DNA from: Hyphomonas oceanitis SCH89
Lineage (GTDB): Bacteria; Pseudomonadota; Alphaproteobacteria; Caulobacterales; Hyphomonadaceae
Direction of reading: 5' to 3'
NCBI RefSeq assembly: GCF_000685295.1
Contig: NZ_ARYL01000029.1
Location: forward strand, 1-53,846
Length of the DNA: 53,846 nt
The notes beneath the pieces were generated by a model. The model had not been told where the DNA came from. It did no database searches and worked only from the letters and a program-made list of their open reading frames with translations. Shown one piece after another: positions 26,390 through 34,994 of this stretch (position 1 is its first letter; the number at the start of each line of letters is the position of its first letter). A program made the translations under genes and the position numbers.

Positions 26390-27568
26390 TTAAGCCTCGA
26401 CTACTACGGTTGGCTGAATCTGGTACTTATCCACCATGTCAAAATCGACCTCCACCCCCCAGCCGGGGCCCGTCGGCAGATTCGCGTATCCATCTTCGTA
26501 GACAATGCGCTCCTTCAAAAGATCGTGTTCCATCATGACATGTCCCTGTAATTCAGAGGCATGTCTGATTTTGCTCGCTCTGGCCGCATGCATCTGAAGC
26601 TGGATGGCGCTGCCCAATCCCGAAGGCTGGTTGTGAAGCACAACGTCCAGGCCCCGCGCTGCAGCATAATCTATCGCCTTCAACGCATTTGTCATGCCAC
26701 CGGGCCGTTCGGGATTGATCCCGAAGGTGCGAACGGCGCCCATGTCGGCCAGTGTGACGATATCGCGAAGACCGAAACCGCTTTCATGAGCCATCAAGGG
26801 CACATTCGTGCGGGACTGAACCCAGGCCATTCCGACAAAATCATCTCCTTTGACGGGCTGTTCGGCAAAATCGATTCCGTAGGGTGCAATGGCCTCGATA
26901 CAGGCCAGCGCCTCGTTCGGATTGTACGCCTGATTATAGTCGACCCGCAGCGCCGCGTTCGGACCGATAAGCTCGCGCACAGCCTTGATGATCTCCACAT
27001 CGCGGCGCAGGCCGTCCCCCAATTTGCAGCGGAAAGATCGCAGCCCCACGTCGAGGCCCCGCTGAACGACGTCCAGGATGATGTCCACGCTGGTCAGCGG
27101 CAAGACCATGCTCATGGGAATACGATCCAGCTGCTTGCCTCCGCACAGGTCATATACGGGGCGATTTATGGTGCGCGCAGCCACATCATACAGAGCCAGG
27201 TCGAGCACGCCCTTTGCCATCTCGTTGCGCGCGACATTGTTGTCGAATTTGTCGTTGATCAATCCGATATCAAACGCAGAACGCCCCAAGACATAACGCG
27301 CCAGATGGTCCTTGATCAGGCTGGCCATGAGGACCGGCGTAACCGCCCCCTCAACCAGCCAGACATAAATATCTCCAACACCAACGACACCATTCTCGGT
27401 AGTCATGCGGCAGAGAAGAAAATCTGCCCCGAGCCAATGGTCTTCAACCTTGAGACCCATGGCCACTTTTCCACTGCCGCCTTGCAGCATGTCGCGGACG
27501 TGCGCTTTGAACGGCACGAATATCGGAAAGAGTTCTATTTTCCGGATTGGGTCTTGCACGATACTCAT
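26390..27568 (-). CDS. Enolase superfamily enzyme (mandelate racemase/muconate lactonizing type)
   Basis: A 392-aa enolase-superfamily protein with an N-terminal capping domain and a (beta/alpha)7beta barrel. Metal-ligand candidates are Asp210 (RVDYNQ), Glu236 (FAEQPV) and Glu262 (AHESGF). The catalytic KxK motif reads RCK (Lys182 kept, first Lys replaced by Arg), and a His312 (VLHNQPSG) stands where the mandelate-racemase group has its second base. This points to a dehydratase or racemase on a carboxylate, but not to a specific substrate. The gene starts inside the end of the DUF2817 gene (ATGA overlap at 27565-27568) and closes an operon with an amidohydrolase and that peptidase-like protein. 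Confidence 0.88.
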   Translation of the reverse strand: MSIVQDPIRKIELFPIFVPFKAHVRDMLQGGSGKVAMGLKVEDHWLGADFLLCRMTTENGVVGVGDIYVWLVEGAVTPVLMASLIKDHLARYVLGRSAFDIGLINDKFDNNVARNEMAKGVLDLALYDVAARTINRPVYDLCGGKQLDRIPMSMVLPLTSVDIILDVVQRGLDVGLRSFRCKLGDGLRRDVEIIKAVRELIGPNAALRVDYNQAYNPNEALACIEAIAPYGIDFAEQPVKGDDFVGMAWVQSRTNVPLMAHESGFGLRDIVTLADMGAVRTFGINPERPGGMTNALKAIDYAAARGLDVVLHNQPSGLGSAIQLQMHAARASKIRHASELQGHVMMEHDLLKERIVYEDGYANLPTGPGWGVEVDFDMVDKYQIQPTVVVEA

Positions 27569-28665
27569 GTTCTCTCCTTGCTCGCGACACTCAGCTCAGC
27601 CAGTCCGGCCAGAGCCTGCGCAAATACCTGTTCGGCCCGAACCAGAACCTGTGATTCCCAGACCTTGCTGTCTGGATAGAAAACCCTCAGCAGGCGCTCC
27701 TTGATAGATCGCCCGTGATCACTATCCAGTTCGCCATGGTGACAGAGCCAGTTGTCTTCGATCATCGCTCTCAAAACGACCTCAGGCGGTTCGGTGCCAT
27801 ATTCCAGGGTCATGGGAATGACCCATGTCCTTGTCAGGCATTGCTCCATGCCTGCATTCATATAGCCTCCAAAGGCGTTATCTTGTTTCCGGGCAGGCCG
27901 CGAAGACACCATCATGTCACCGAACCAGTTCGCCGTGATCGCCTTTTGGGGCTCATCAGGATTGGCCGCCATCATCAAGACACCAACGCCTGATGGGCCA
28001 AGTCCGGTGTGCACATCGATCTGGACAACGATTTCCGCCGCGCTGAGATAGGTGTCCCAAATTCCCTCCATCGTCTTGCGTGACCATTGCGGCTCGCGAC
28101 CGCCAAACTGAACCCCTTCTGGAAATTCGTGCTGCCCACCCGAGACCGCCTTGAAGAAAGTCAGGAAATCCATGGTTGACTGCAGACGCATGATCTCCGC
28201 CATGGACACATCCAGCTTTTCAGGTGGCATCTCGATCGGATTGAGCAATTCATTGAGTTCGCGATAGGCCGCGTTGACAGGCAGCGCAGAGTCAAAATCA
28301 ATAAAGTTTCGGTTGAGATCGACATTCTCTTCATTCACACGGCGCAAATGGGAAAACCCGAACGGGTTGACGGCATGAACCAGCATGATCGCCACATCAT
28401 CCGGGAGCCCAACCTGGCTCGCCACCAACTGAGACTGCACAGCCGACCCGCAAAATCCTTCAGCACCATGCGTACCACTGCTGATCACGAGCACACGCGA
28501 TGCGTCTTCCGGGCCCCTCCAGAACACATCCGTAAAGATGTCCTCCCCGTCAGCCCCGCTCAAAGGATGCCTGATGGCCTGGTGAACCCAATCCCCGTTT
28601 TCCTGAGTGAGTGTCAGGAGCCGGTTCCTGGCCGCCCGATAATCGTGAGAGAAGAAAGAAGGCAC
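27565..28665 (-). CDS. DUF2817 family zinc carboxypeptidase-like protein
   Basis: A 366-aa DUF2817 protein, related to the M14 carboxypeptidase / succinylglutamate desuccinylase fold. Zinc-ligand candidates are His66 and Glu69 (THGAEGF) and His219 (DVHTGLG); the strongly conserved NPFGFSHLRRVNEENVDLNR stretch sits at about 100-119. It probably cleaves an amide or peptide bond next to a free carboxylate in the cytosol. It lies 42 bases after an amidohydrolase gene and overlaps the next gene by 4 bases, so all three enzymes are made together. Aminoacylase or aspartoacylase-like activity cannot be excluded. Confidence 0.85.
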   Translation of the reverse strand: MPSFFSHDYRAARNRLLTLTQENGDWVHQAIRHPLSGADGEDIFTDVFWRGPEDASRVLVISSGTHGAEGFCGSAVQSQLVASQVGLPDDVAIMLVHAVNPFGFSHLRRVNEENVDLNRNFIDFDSALPVNAAYRELNELLNPIEMPPEKLDVSMAEIMRLQSTMDFLTFFKAVSGGQHEFPEGVQFGGREPQWSRKTMEGIWDTYLSAAEIVVQIDVHTGLGPSGVGVLMMAANPDEPQKAITANWFGDMMVSSRPARKQDNAFGGYMNAGMEQCLTRTWVIPMTLEYGTEPPEVVLRAMIEDNWLCHHGELDSDHGRSIKERLLRVFYPDSKVWESQVLVRAEQVFAQALAGLAELSVASKERT

Positions 28666-28707
28666 GCGCGAATTCCTTTTATCGAATTTTGTAACTGGCC
28701 CGGATGG

Positions 28708-30315
28708 CTATGCCGCGGCGCTTTCTACGAAAGCCCCACCAATCATCGTCCGAAGGACTTTGAGCTTGCCGATGTCCTGTGGCGCGACGTCCAGGGGGTT
28801 ATGGCTGAGCACGACAATATCTGCCCGTTTTCCAACCTCCAGCGCGCCTTTTTCGGCCTCTTCAAACTGGAGGAAAGCGGCATTTCGCGTAAACATGGAG
28901 ACGGCCTCCATCGGCGTGATGCCTTGTTCAGGATGATAGCCGCCGCGGTTCACCGCATAGTCCAGCGCAGCGATAACATCTGTATCCTCGATAGGCGCGT
29001 CCGATGATCCACCCAAAGTGATGCCGGCATCGAGATAGTCCCGGAAAGGATACGCCATACCCGATCGCTCGGCACCGAGCCGTTTGCCGAGCCAATCCTT
29101 CTCGGACCGGATGAAGAGCGGCTGCGTGCATATCCCCAGGCCTAGCCTGGCTATGCGACGGATCAGCGGTTTGGATGCGATGGACGCATGCTCGATCCGA
29201 TGGCGATGATCATGCCTGGGATATTCCTCCAGCAGACGCTCAAACAGGTCAACGCAGTTTGCAATCCCCTGGTCCCCGACGGCGTGTATGCATATCTGGT
29301 ATCCGGCGAGATGCGCCGCCGTCATCCGGCTGTAAATCTCGTCGTCGGAAAGTGTCATGTAGCCATGCGTGCAAGTCTTGTCGGCATAGGGCTCGCTCAT
29401 ACAGGCTGTGCACGAACCGAATGTGCCATCCGCGAAAATCTTGAATGCACGCGGTTGCGTCTTGCCTTCTTCCGTATCAACCGACGACCCGACCAGAGCG
29501 TTTATCCCATCCAGTGTCTTGCCGATAATGATCGAATACACAGACTGGGGAATAAGGTGGCGGATGTTTGGAAAGAACAGGCTCTCCCTCTGCGATGCGG
29601 CGCCCCCCGGACCTTCTTCGTCGCTCTGCAGCATGGTCCCAATGGACGTGATGCCATTTTTGGCGAGTGACTCAAACGCTACGACGCTCGCCTTTAGCAT
29701 GCGATTTCGCGAGGGACGCGGCATGTGCTGGAGTGGCAGTCCTGCAGCCTTTTCATGAAACAGGCCGTTGAGCGTGCCGTCATCATATCGACCGATGCTT
29801 CCGCCTTCAGGATCCTGCGTCTGATCGTGTATGCCGGCTTGCTGCAAAACGCATGAGTTCACGATCACGCAATGGCCATCGCGCGCATAGATAAGAACAG
29901 GTCGGTCGGGACATATTTCGTCAAGCGCGCGGCGCGTAAGGGTCTGCCCGTCCGGCATCTTCTTGCCTTCATACTGCACGCCGATGATCCACTCGTCAGG
30001 CTCAACGTCCTTGACGTGCAAGAGCAGTCTCTCCCGTATCTCATCCATGTCTTTTGCGCCCTCGAAATTGGCGTTCATGGCAAAGAAGATCATGGGCAAG
30101 GGATGGAGATGGCCGTCGATAAAACCGGGAAGAGCGGCCGCGCCGGCGAGATCATAATCTGTCAAAGGGACATTCTTCGTTTTAGCCCATTGAAGTGCAT
30201 CCGACATATCACCAGTGAAGACGATCCGATCGTCCAATGTGACCATGCACTCCGGACATGATCCGTGATCGTCCATTGTAACAATGAATCCATTCCGAAA
30301 AAGATAAGCCGTCAT
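28708..30315 (-). CDS. Amidohydrolase family protein (YtcJ-like, Amidohydro_3)
   Basis: A 535-aa metal-dependent amidohydrolase of the YtcJ group. Metal and active-site landmarks are HLH at about 69-71 in GFIDGHLHP, ICIHAVGD, RIEHAS and the GGSSDAPIED aspartate near the end of the barrel. The frame stays open to 30459, but the start at ATG 30315 gives the standard N-terminus and keeps the divergent promoter region free. There is no signal peptide, so it is cytosolic. It is first in the operon with DUF2817 and the enolase-superfamily enzyme and divergent from an MFS transporter. Together they suggest breakdown of an N-acylated or cyclic-amide compound; the substrate is unknown. Confidence 0.9.
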   Translation of the reverse strand: MTAYLFRNGFIVTMDDHGSCPECMVTLDDRIVFTGDMSDALQWAKTKNVPLTDYDLAGAAALPGFIDGHLHPLPMIFFAMNANFEGAKDMDEIRERLLLHVKDVEPDEWIIGVQYEGKKMPDGQTLTRRALDEICPDRPVLIYARDGHCVIVNSCVLQQAGIHDQTQDPEGGSIGRYDDGTLNGLFHEKAAGLPLQHMPRPSRNRMLKASVVAFESLAKNGITSIGTMLQSDEEGPGGAASQRESLFFPNIRHLIPQSVYSIIIGKTLDGINALVGSSVDTEEGKTQPRAFKIFADGTFGSCTACMSEPYADKTCTHGYMTLSDDEIYSRMTAAHLAGYQICIHAVGDQGIANCVDLFERLLEEYPRHDHRHRIEHASIASKPLIRRIARLGLGICTQPLFIRSEKDWLGKRLGAERSGMAYPFRDYLDAGITLGGSSDAPIEDTDVIAALDYAVNRGGYHPEQGITPMEAVSMFTRNAAFLQFEEAEKGALEVGKRADIVVLSHNPLDVAPQDIGKLKVLRTMIGGAFVESAAA

Positions 30316-30378
30316 ATCCAGACCGCGCCTTTCGAATTTAGTGCTGGACACTGGATGCCACTGATGACAAAAAATGTC

Positions 30379-30394
30379 TATAGTAAATACTATA
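30379..30394. promoter_or_regulatory. Palindromic operator candidate between divergent promoters
   Basis: TATAGTA (30379-30385) and TACTATA (30388-30394) form a perfect 7-bp inverted repeat with a 2-base spacer. It lies 64 bases before the amidohydrolase start and 25 bases before the MFS start, where a repressor could silence both. TetR-family proteins bind such sites, and a tetR gene lies just downstream of the MFS gene. The AT-rich arms could also include a -10 element. Confidence 0.5.
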
Positions 30395-30418
30395 CCAGAG
30401 GCATCAGGCGGGCAAAAA

Positions 30419-31786
30419 ATGACGCACTCACCCCACTCGAAAACACGCGTTCTGCCCATGACCGGCGTTTGGTGGGCCAGCTTTGATTGGGCGCGAAGCC
30501 CCTTCTATTATGTTGTCGTGCTCTACGTCTTCTCCGCCTACTTTTCTGAGGCGGTGATTGGAGACAGTGCGCGCGGACAGGCCATATTCAGCTCAACAGT
30601 AACGATAGCCGGTTTGGCGATGGCGCTGATCGCCCCCTTCCTTGGTGGCTTCATGGATCGTGGGGGCGCCAAGAAGCCAGTGCTGCTCGGGCTTATCGTG
30701 CTTTTGGCCCTGGCAAGCGCCGGATTGAGTTTTGTTGTTCCGGGCGCCAGCTATTCCATACCGCTCGGGATGATCCTGCTTGGAATGGCGGGATGCGCCT
30801 ATTCGTCAACAGAACTTTTCCACAACGCCCTTTTGCCCGCAGCCGGCAACGTGCGCCAGATTTCTGTCATTTCGGGCCTCGGCTTCTCCATGGGCAGCCT
30901 GGGCGCAGTTGTGCTTCTTCTTGCAATTATCGCGCTGATGCGGTCGCCACCTTTTGGTCTGCTCGAATCTGACATTGCACGCTTGTCCGGCCTGCTCAGT
31001 GCCCTCTGGATGCTGGTCTTCATTGTTCCCTTCTATTTGGGCATGCCGGACTTCCATCGTCCGGGCGCGCGCTGGCGGACGGCGCGACTGCTTCCAACGA
31101 CTTGGGAACCCATCAAGGCGACAAGGGCCCTGTTCAAGGAATACCCGAACATCATGCGGTTCCTGATGGCCCGGATGGTTTTCATGGATGGCCTGAATGC
31201 CCTCTTTGCCATCAGTGCAGTTTATGTGGCGGGCGTTTTGGACTGGCGGCAAAGCGAGACGGCCATGATGGGGATTGTGGCTACGTGCTCTGTCGTCATC
31301 GGAGGCCTGTCTGCCGGCGCCATAGACAGGCTTTTCGGTGCCAGGAACGCCATCCTGATTGAACTCTTCTCGATTACAGCGATCTTCTTTTTCCAGATCG
31401 GCATCCAGAAGGATTCGATCCTGTTCGGGCTGATCCCGCTGTCGACCGAAGCAGCCGCACGTGAAGCATTTTCACATTCTGCTGACCTCATCTACATCGC
31501 CACGGTGATTCCCATGAGCGCGCTTATAATCGCTGCCTACAGTTCCTGCCGGTCCCTTCTTGTTCAGCTAAGCCCCGCCGACAAAATCGGCCATTTCTTC
31601 GGAATATATGCGATGACGAGCACAGTCACTGTATGGCTCGGTCCCGGCCTGGTCGCTGTCGCGACAATCATCACACACAATCAGCGCATCGGCTTTGGCA
31701 GCCTTGCAATTCTGTTTGTGCTTGGGAGCATACTCATGATTGGCGTGAAGAGCGCAGCCCCCTCAGACGACATTGAAACAAGCTGA
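30419..31786 (+). CDS. MFS transporter, UMF1/Atg22-like family
   Basis: A 455-aa inner-membrane major-facilitator protein of the UMF1 group (COG2270, related to yeast vacuolar amino-acid effluxer Atg22). The N-terminus SWASFDWA-like motif of this group is present as WASFDWARSPFYYVV. About 12 hydrophobic segments are visible, with a loop-2/3 motif GGFMDRGGAKKPVL. An upstream in-frame ATG at 30374 would place the start in front of the operator palindrome, so 30419 is preferred. It is divergent from the amidohydrolase operon, so it may move the substrate or product (possibly amino acids). It converges on tetR, 28 bases away. Confidence 0.85.
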   Translation: MTHSPHSKTRVLPMTGVWWASFDWARSPFYYVVVLYVFSAYFSEAVIGDSARGQAIFSSTVTIAGLAMALIAPFLGGFMDRGGAKKPVLLGLIVLLALASAGLSFVVPGASYSIPLGMILLGMAGCAYSSTELFHNALLPAAGNVRQISVISGLGFSMGSLGAVVLLLAIIALMRSPPFGLLESDIARLSGLLSALWMLVFIVPFYLGMPDFHRPGARWRTARLLPTTWEPIKATRALFKEYPNIMRFLMARMVFMDGLNALFAISAVYVAGVLDWRQSETAMMGIVATCSVVIGGLSAGAIDRLFGARNAILIELFSITAIFFFQIGIQKDSILFGLIPLSTEAAAREAFSHSADLIYIATVIPMSALIIAAYSSCRSLLVQLSPADKIGHFFGIYAMTSTVTVWLGPGLVAVATIITHNQRIGFGSLAILFVLGSILMIGVKSAAPSDDIETS

Positions 31787-31814
31787 CCAATCCAGCCTGT
31801 TCACGCCGAAAGAC

Positions 31815-32399
31815 TCAGAAGAAATCGTAGACACGGGTCAATGCCTTCGCCGTGTACTCAAGTACAGTTTGCTCATTCCTGAAATTCGTCTCGAATAACA
31901 TCTCTATGGCCGCGTAGCGCATTTCAACACCGAGCCGCGCGCGCACGACGACTGAGTCGAAGTCATTACAAAGCTTCTGCTCGATCATGTACCTGGTCAG
32001 CAGCTCGGCCATTTCCGCATGCGAATTCAGCCTGACCTCCTTGAGCTCAGGAACCGCACGCAAGGAAACCAGCAAAGCGTAGCCACCACGAAATGCCCGG
32101 GTCATCCGATACGATCTCTGAATTGAATTGAAGCAGGCAGCCTCAAGTTCAGCCTCTGTTGAGATCATGAGGCCCGTGTCTGCTCTCAAAACTTCGTTTT
32201 GAGCATCCATCATCTGCATGCCCAGCTCGCGCAGGACGGCATACTTGTTGGAGAAATAGTGATAAAAAGTGGGCGGGGTAACGCCGGCTTTCTCGACGAT
32301 CGCGTTCGAGTTCAATGCCTCCAGGCCACTATCCGCGAGAATGTTCTGCGCTGCCTCGAGCATCGCCTCCCTGGTTGTCTTTCCATCTTGACCTGCCAT
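31815..32399 (-). CDS. TetR/AcrR family transcriptional regulator
   Basis: A 194-aa TetR-type repressor with the N-terminal helix-turn-helix at about 28-52 (SNAIVEKAGVTPPTFYHYFS, then NKYAVL) and a less conserved ligand-binding C-terminal domain. It converges with the MFS gene, so its own promoter lies in the 32400-32833 gap. The palindrome at 30379-30394 between the MFS and amidohydrolase genes is the obvious candidate target; this is inference from position. The start at ATG 32399 is conventional. The inducer is unknown. Confidence 0.9.
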   Translation of the reverse strand: MAGQDGKTTREAMLEAAQNILADSGLEALNSNAIVEKAGVTPPTFYHYFSNKYAVLRELGMQMMDAQNEVLRADTGLMISTEAELEAACFNSIQRSYRMTRAFRGGYALLVSLRAVPELKEVRLNSHAEMAELLTRYMIEQKLCNDFDSVVVRARLGVEMRYAAIEMLFETNFRNEQTVLEYTAKALTRVYDFF

Positions 32400-32833
32400 G
32401 GGGGCTATCCTTCAAACCTCAATATCAATCAGCTGGCACCCGGCCAACTCTCCACTCAAGAGTGTTGAGCGAAATTACCGCGTTGCACATTTTGCGGCAT
32501 GCCTCAAACGTTCTTGGTAGACATAGCAAGGATGAGATGAAGACACATACGCATCGCGTTGGACATTAAATAAGCCAAACTCTGCGGAGATTTTCGGGAT
32601 GGGATGATTAGCCCTTAACGTCGGCCTGTTCCAGGGTGGACCGGTCAACATCGCCGCTACGTTTTAAGACCCAGCCTGGATCACCGGAGCGCGGGACTTC
32701 AGTAGAATGAGGCTAAATCCCCCACACGGTCGCCTCCAATCCGGCCCCACTCGCAATACCAGTGATTTGAACCGAGGACTCCCTGAGCCGCAATAAATGT
32801 TTCAAAAACAACATTTTCTGCTATTCTACCGGC
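32400..32833. other. Divergent gap between tetR and lrp (434 bases)
   Basis: The stretch must carry the tetR promoter (minus strand) and the lrp promoter (plus strand). Short open frames on both strands here have no ribosome-binding sites or recognisable products, so I call no gene. The only clear structure is the inverted repeat at 32795-32816 next to the lrp start. Confidence 0.6.
32795..32816. promoter_or_regulatory. Inverted repeat upstream of lrp, likely autoregulatory site
   Basis: AAATGTT (32795-32801) and AACATTT (32810-32816) are a perfect 7-bp inverted repeat with an 8-base spacer, ending 17 bases before the lrp ATG. AT-rich imperfect dyads in this position are typical for Lrp/AsnC self-regulation. 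Direct evidence is only the symmetry. Confidence 0.45.
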
Positions 32834-33316
32834 ATGAAATCTGTTCTCGACAATGTTGGTAAACGCCTGCTCATAGCCATTCAACTGGATGGACGTATAA
32901 CGAATCAGGATTTGGCAGACAGTATCGGTGTGTCACCCAGCCCATGCCTGCAGAGGCGGAAACGCCTGGAGGATACAGGCGTCATCGACTGTTACGAGAC
33001 CCGAATTGACCTCTCAAAAGTCACGCAGTTCATTGAAGTTATCTCCGAAATCACCCTCAACACAAACAAAGGCGCTGACGAACGCGACTTTGAATCCTAC
33101 ATTGCCAATATACCAGAAATGACCAGCTGCAGGGCGGTAACAGGTTCAGTCGACTATTTCGCAACCTTCGTCGCACCTGACATCCGCCACTATCAAACCA
33201 TCGTGGATCGAATGACTGACGAATTGGGGACGATTGAAACCGTAACCAGCCACGTCGTTTACGAGCACACGAAGAAGTACACAGGCCTGCCGCTTACTCT
33301 GCTTCTGGACGATTAA
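32834..33316 (+). CDS. Lrp/AsnC family transcriptional regulator
   Basis: A 160-aa feast/famine regulator with the N-terminal winged helix (about 5-60, recognition region LADSIGVSPSPCLQRRKRLE) and a C-terminal RAM/AsnC ligand domain (about 70-150). Members sense amino acids. It converges on, and almost touches (8 bases), the end of the D-aminoacylase gene, whose operon handles D-amino-acid-type substrates, so that operon is a likely target. Its own promoter carries an inverted repeat. It is a different paralogue from the Lrp at 46398. Confidence 0.92.
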   Translation: MKSVLDNVGKRLLIAIQLDGRITNQDLADSIGVSPSPCLQRRKRLEDTGVIDCYETRIDLSKVTQFIEVISEITLNTNKGADERDFESYIANIPEMTSCRAVTGSVDYFATFVAPDIRHYQTIVDRMTDELGTIETVTSHVVYEHTKKYTGLPLTLLLDD

Positions 33317-33324
33317 GCGTCAGC

Positions 33325-34980
33325 CTAGTGGGGCTGACTGGCTCGACGCAGGAATTGACCCGGATATGCACCTGTCGGTCCATTATCCTGCCATACGCGA
33401 ACTCCATTGACCCACACGCCTGTAACACCCACGGAAGTTTCTGTGGGATTCTCCCTATCGGCTCTATCGGCAATCTCAGAGGCTGAAAACAAGATCAGGT
33501 CTGCAGGCGCTCCGACGCGAACCTCCCCCCGATCAGCTAGACCGACATGAGAGGCGCTCAAGCTCGTCATCTTCCGCACCATCTCTTCGAGCTCAAGCTT
33601 GTGGCTCTCGCGAACCATCCATCTGATCGCGCGCGGAAATGTTCCGTACCCCCGGGGATGACCAGGAAAAGATGTTCCGTCTGTAGAAATATTTGAGTTC
33701 GGCCAAGCGATAAAATCTTCCACATCTGCTCTGAGCATACTTTGACCAAGCACCAGCTCACGGATGTCGCCTGCCTCCACCGCATCTTCCAGATTGATGT
33801 CGGCATAAGCCTGCTGAAGCAGCCCAAGATACGTCTCAGCTGGATCTTCATCCCTCTCATCTGCAATCTGCTTCACCGTTTTGCCCACAAGATCAGGATC
33901 AGCCACATATCGAGCCAATAGCAATCCGTCAGGTGACGCGATGTGATTAAATGCATGGCGAACTGCGGCGACATCGTCGAAGTTTCGCTCAGGCAACAAA
34001 ACCGCAAGCGTGGAGAGCCAGTAGTCATACGGATATACATCAGCCGTGATGTCCACGCCCTCTTCCCGAGCTTGGTCCAGTCTGGCGAGGATGCTGGATG
34101 CCCCGCCCCAATCGTCCAGCAATGCGATCTTGATATGGGATATCTGAACAGGAATTCCCGCTTCCCGGCCAACTCTTATGATCTCATCGATGGCTTCCAA
34201 AATCTTGGCATCTTCGCTGCGCATATGGCTGATATACCGGCCACCCGCAGCCTTGAGAGTCTTGGCCAGCGTAAGCAGCTCGTCGGAATCGGAATATATT
34301 CCGGGGTCATACTCGAGACCCGTCGACAGACCGAGAGAGCCGCCATCCAAATCAATCTCCAGATATGACTCCATGCGCGACAATTCTGTCGGTGTTGCCG
34401 GCCGATTATAAGGAACACCGATGGCCTTTACGCGGATCGTTCCGTGGCCGGTGTACGATGCAATATTGACCGCAACCGGATATTTCTCTAGTTCACGCTG
34501 AAAGGCGGAAAGCGGATAATCCGACATGCCATCCTGACCAATTATAATCGTCGTAATTCCCTGTGAAATAGGGGCCACCATTTCCCGTCCGGTTTCCGAC
34601 TCCCACATGCCACGCTCATGGTGACTGTGCGTATCAATAAATCCGGGAGAAACGATATCACCTTTGGCATCCAGGATAAATTCTTTTGCTGTCGGACACA
34701 GACTGCCTATTTCGAAGACACGGCCTTCACGCACGCGGATATCAGCGGCGCGCCTGGGAGCGCCACTCCCATCAATCAAAACTGCATTTTTTATAAGGAA
34801 GTTTGGCCCTTCCGCTCCAGACTCAATTCCAGCGCTTGCACACTCTCCTAGAGGTTTTGTTACACTGACAAGTGAACACGACGTGGTGAAGAACGCCACG
34901 ATAATAACCGCAGGCAACGAGATCAGTTTAAATGGTACTGAATCGCTCGTCTTGCGATACATTGAAATCAATCGAAACAT
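33325..34980 (-). CDS. N-acyl-D-amino-acid deacylase (D-aminoacylase), lipoprotein
   Basis: A 551-aa amidohydrolase of the N-acyl-D-amino-acid deacylase family. Landmarks are GFIDTHSHHE (metal motif, about 114-123), YISHMRSED, QISHIKI, DVYPYDYW and, near the C-terminus, the diagnostic HPRGYGTFPR. The N-terminus is a signal sequence with a lipobox ending TTSC (Cys35), so the enzyme is probably anchored in the envelope and faces the periplasm, whereas well-known D-aminoacylases are cytosolic. It hydrolyses N-acyl-D-amino acids or related amides to the free D-amino acid. It is the last gene of the receptor-antiporter-dgcN-dgcA operon, 14 bases after dgcA, and would supply D-amino acid to that pathway. 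Confidence 0.88.
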   Translation of the reverse strand: MFRLISMYRKTSDSVPFKLISLPAVIIVAFFTTSCSLVSVTKPLGECASAGIESGAEGPNFLIKNAVLIDGSGAPRRAADIRVREGRVFEIGSLCPTAKEFILDAKGDIVSPGFIDTHSHHERGMWESETGREMVAPISQGITTIIIGQDGMSDYPLSAFQRELEKYPVAVNIASYTGHGTIRVKAIGVPYNRPATPTELSRMESYLEIDLDGGSLGLSTGLEYDPGIYSDSDELLTLAKTLKAAGGRYISHMRSEDAKILEAIDEIIRVGREAGIPVQISHIKIALLDDWGGASSILARLDQAREEGVDITADVYPYDYWLSTLAVLLPERNFDDVAAVRHAFNHIASPDGLLLARYVADPDLVGKTVKQIADERDEDPAETYLGLLQQAYADINLEDAVEAGDIRELVLGQSMLRADVEDFIAWPNSNISTDGTSFPGHPRGYGTFPRAIRWMVRESHKLELEEMVRKMTSLSASHVGLADRGEVRVGAPADLILFSASEIADRADRENPTETSVGVTGVWVNGVRVWQDNGPTGAYPGQFLRRASQPH

Positions 34981-34994
34981 CTTCTTGAACTCCC

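Noticed and set aside
26561..27679. Long plus-strand open frame (372 codons) opposite the enolase-superfamily gene
   Set aside because: It lies fully antisense to a gene with intact catalytic residues, has atypical composition (rich in His, Asp, Ile and Arg), no ribosome-binding site and no recognisable domain.
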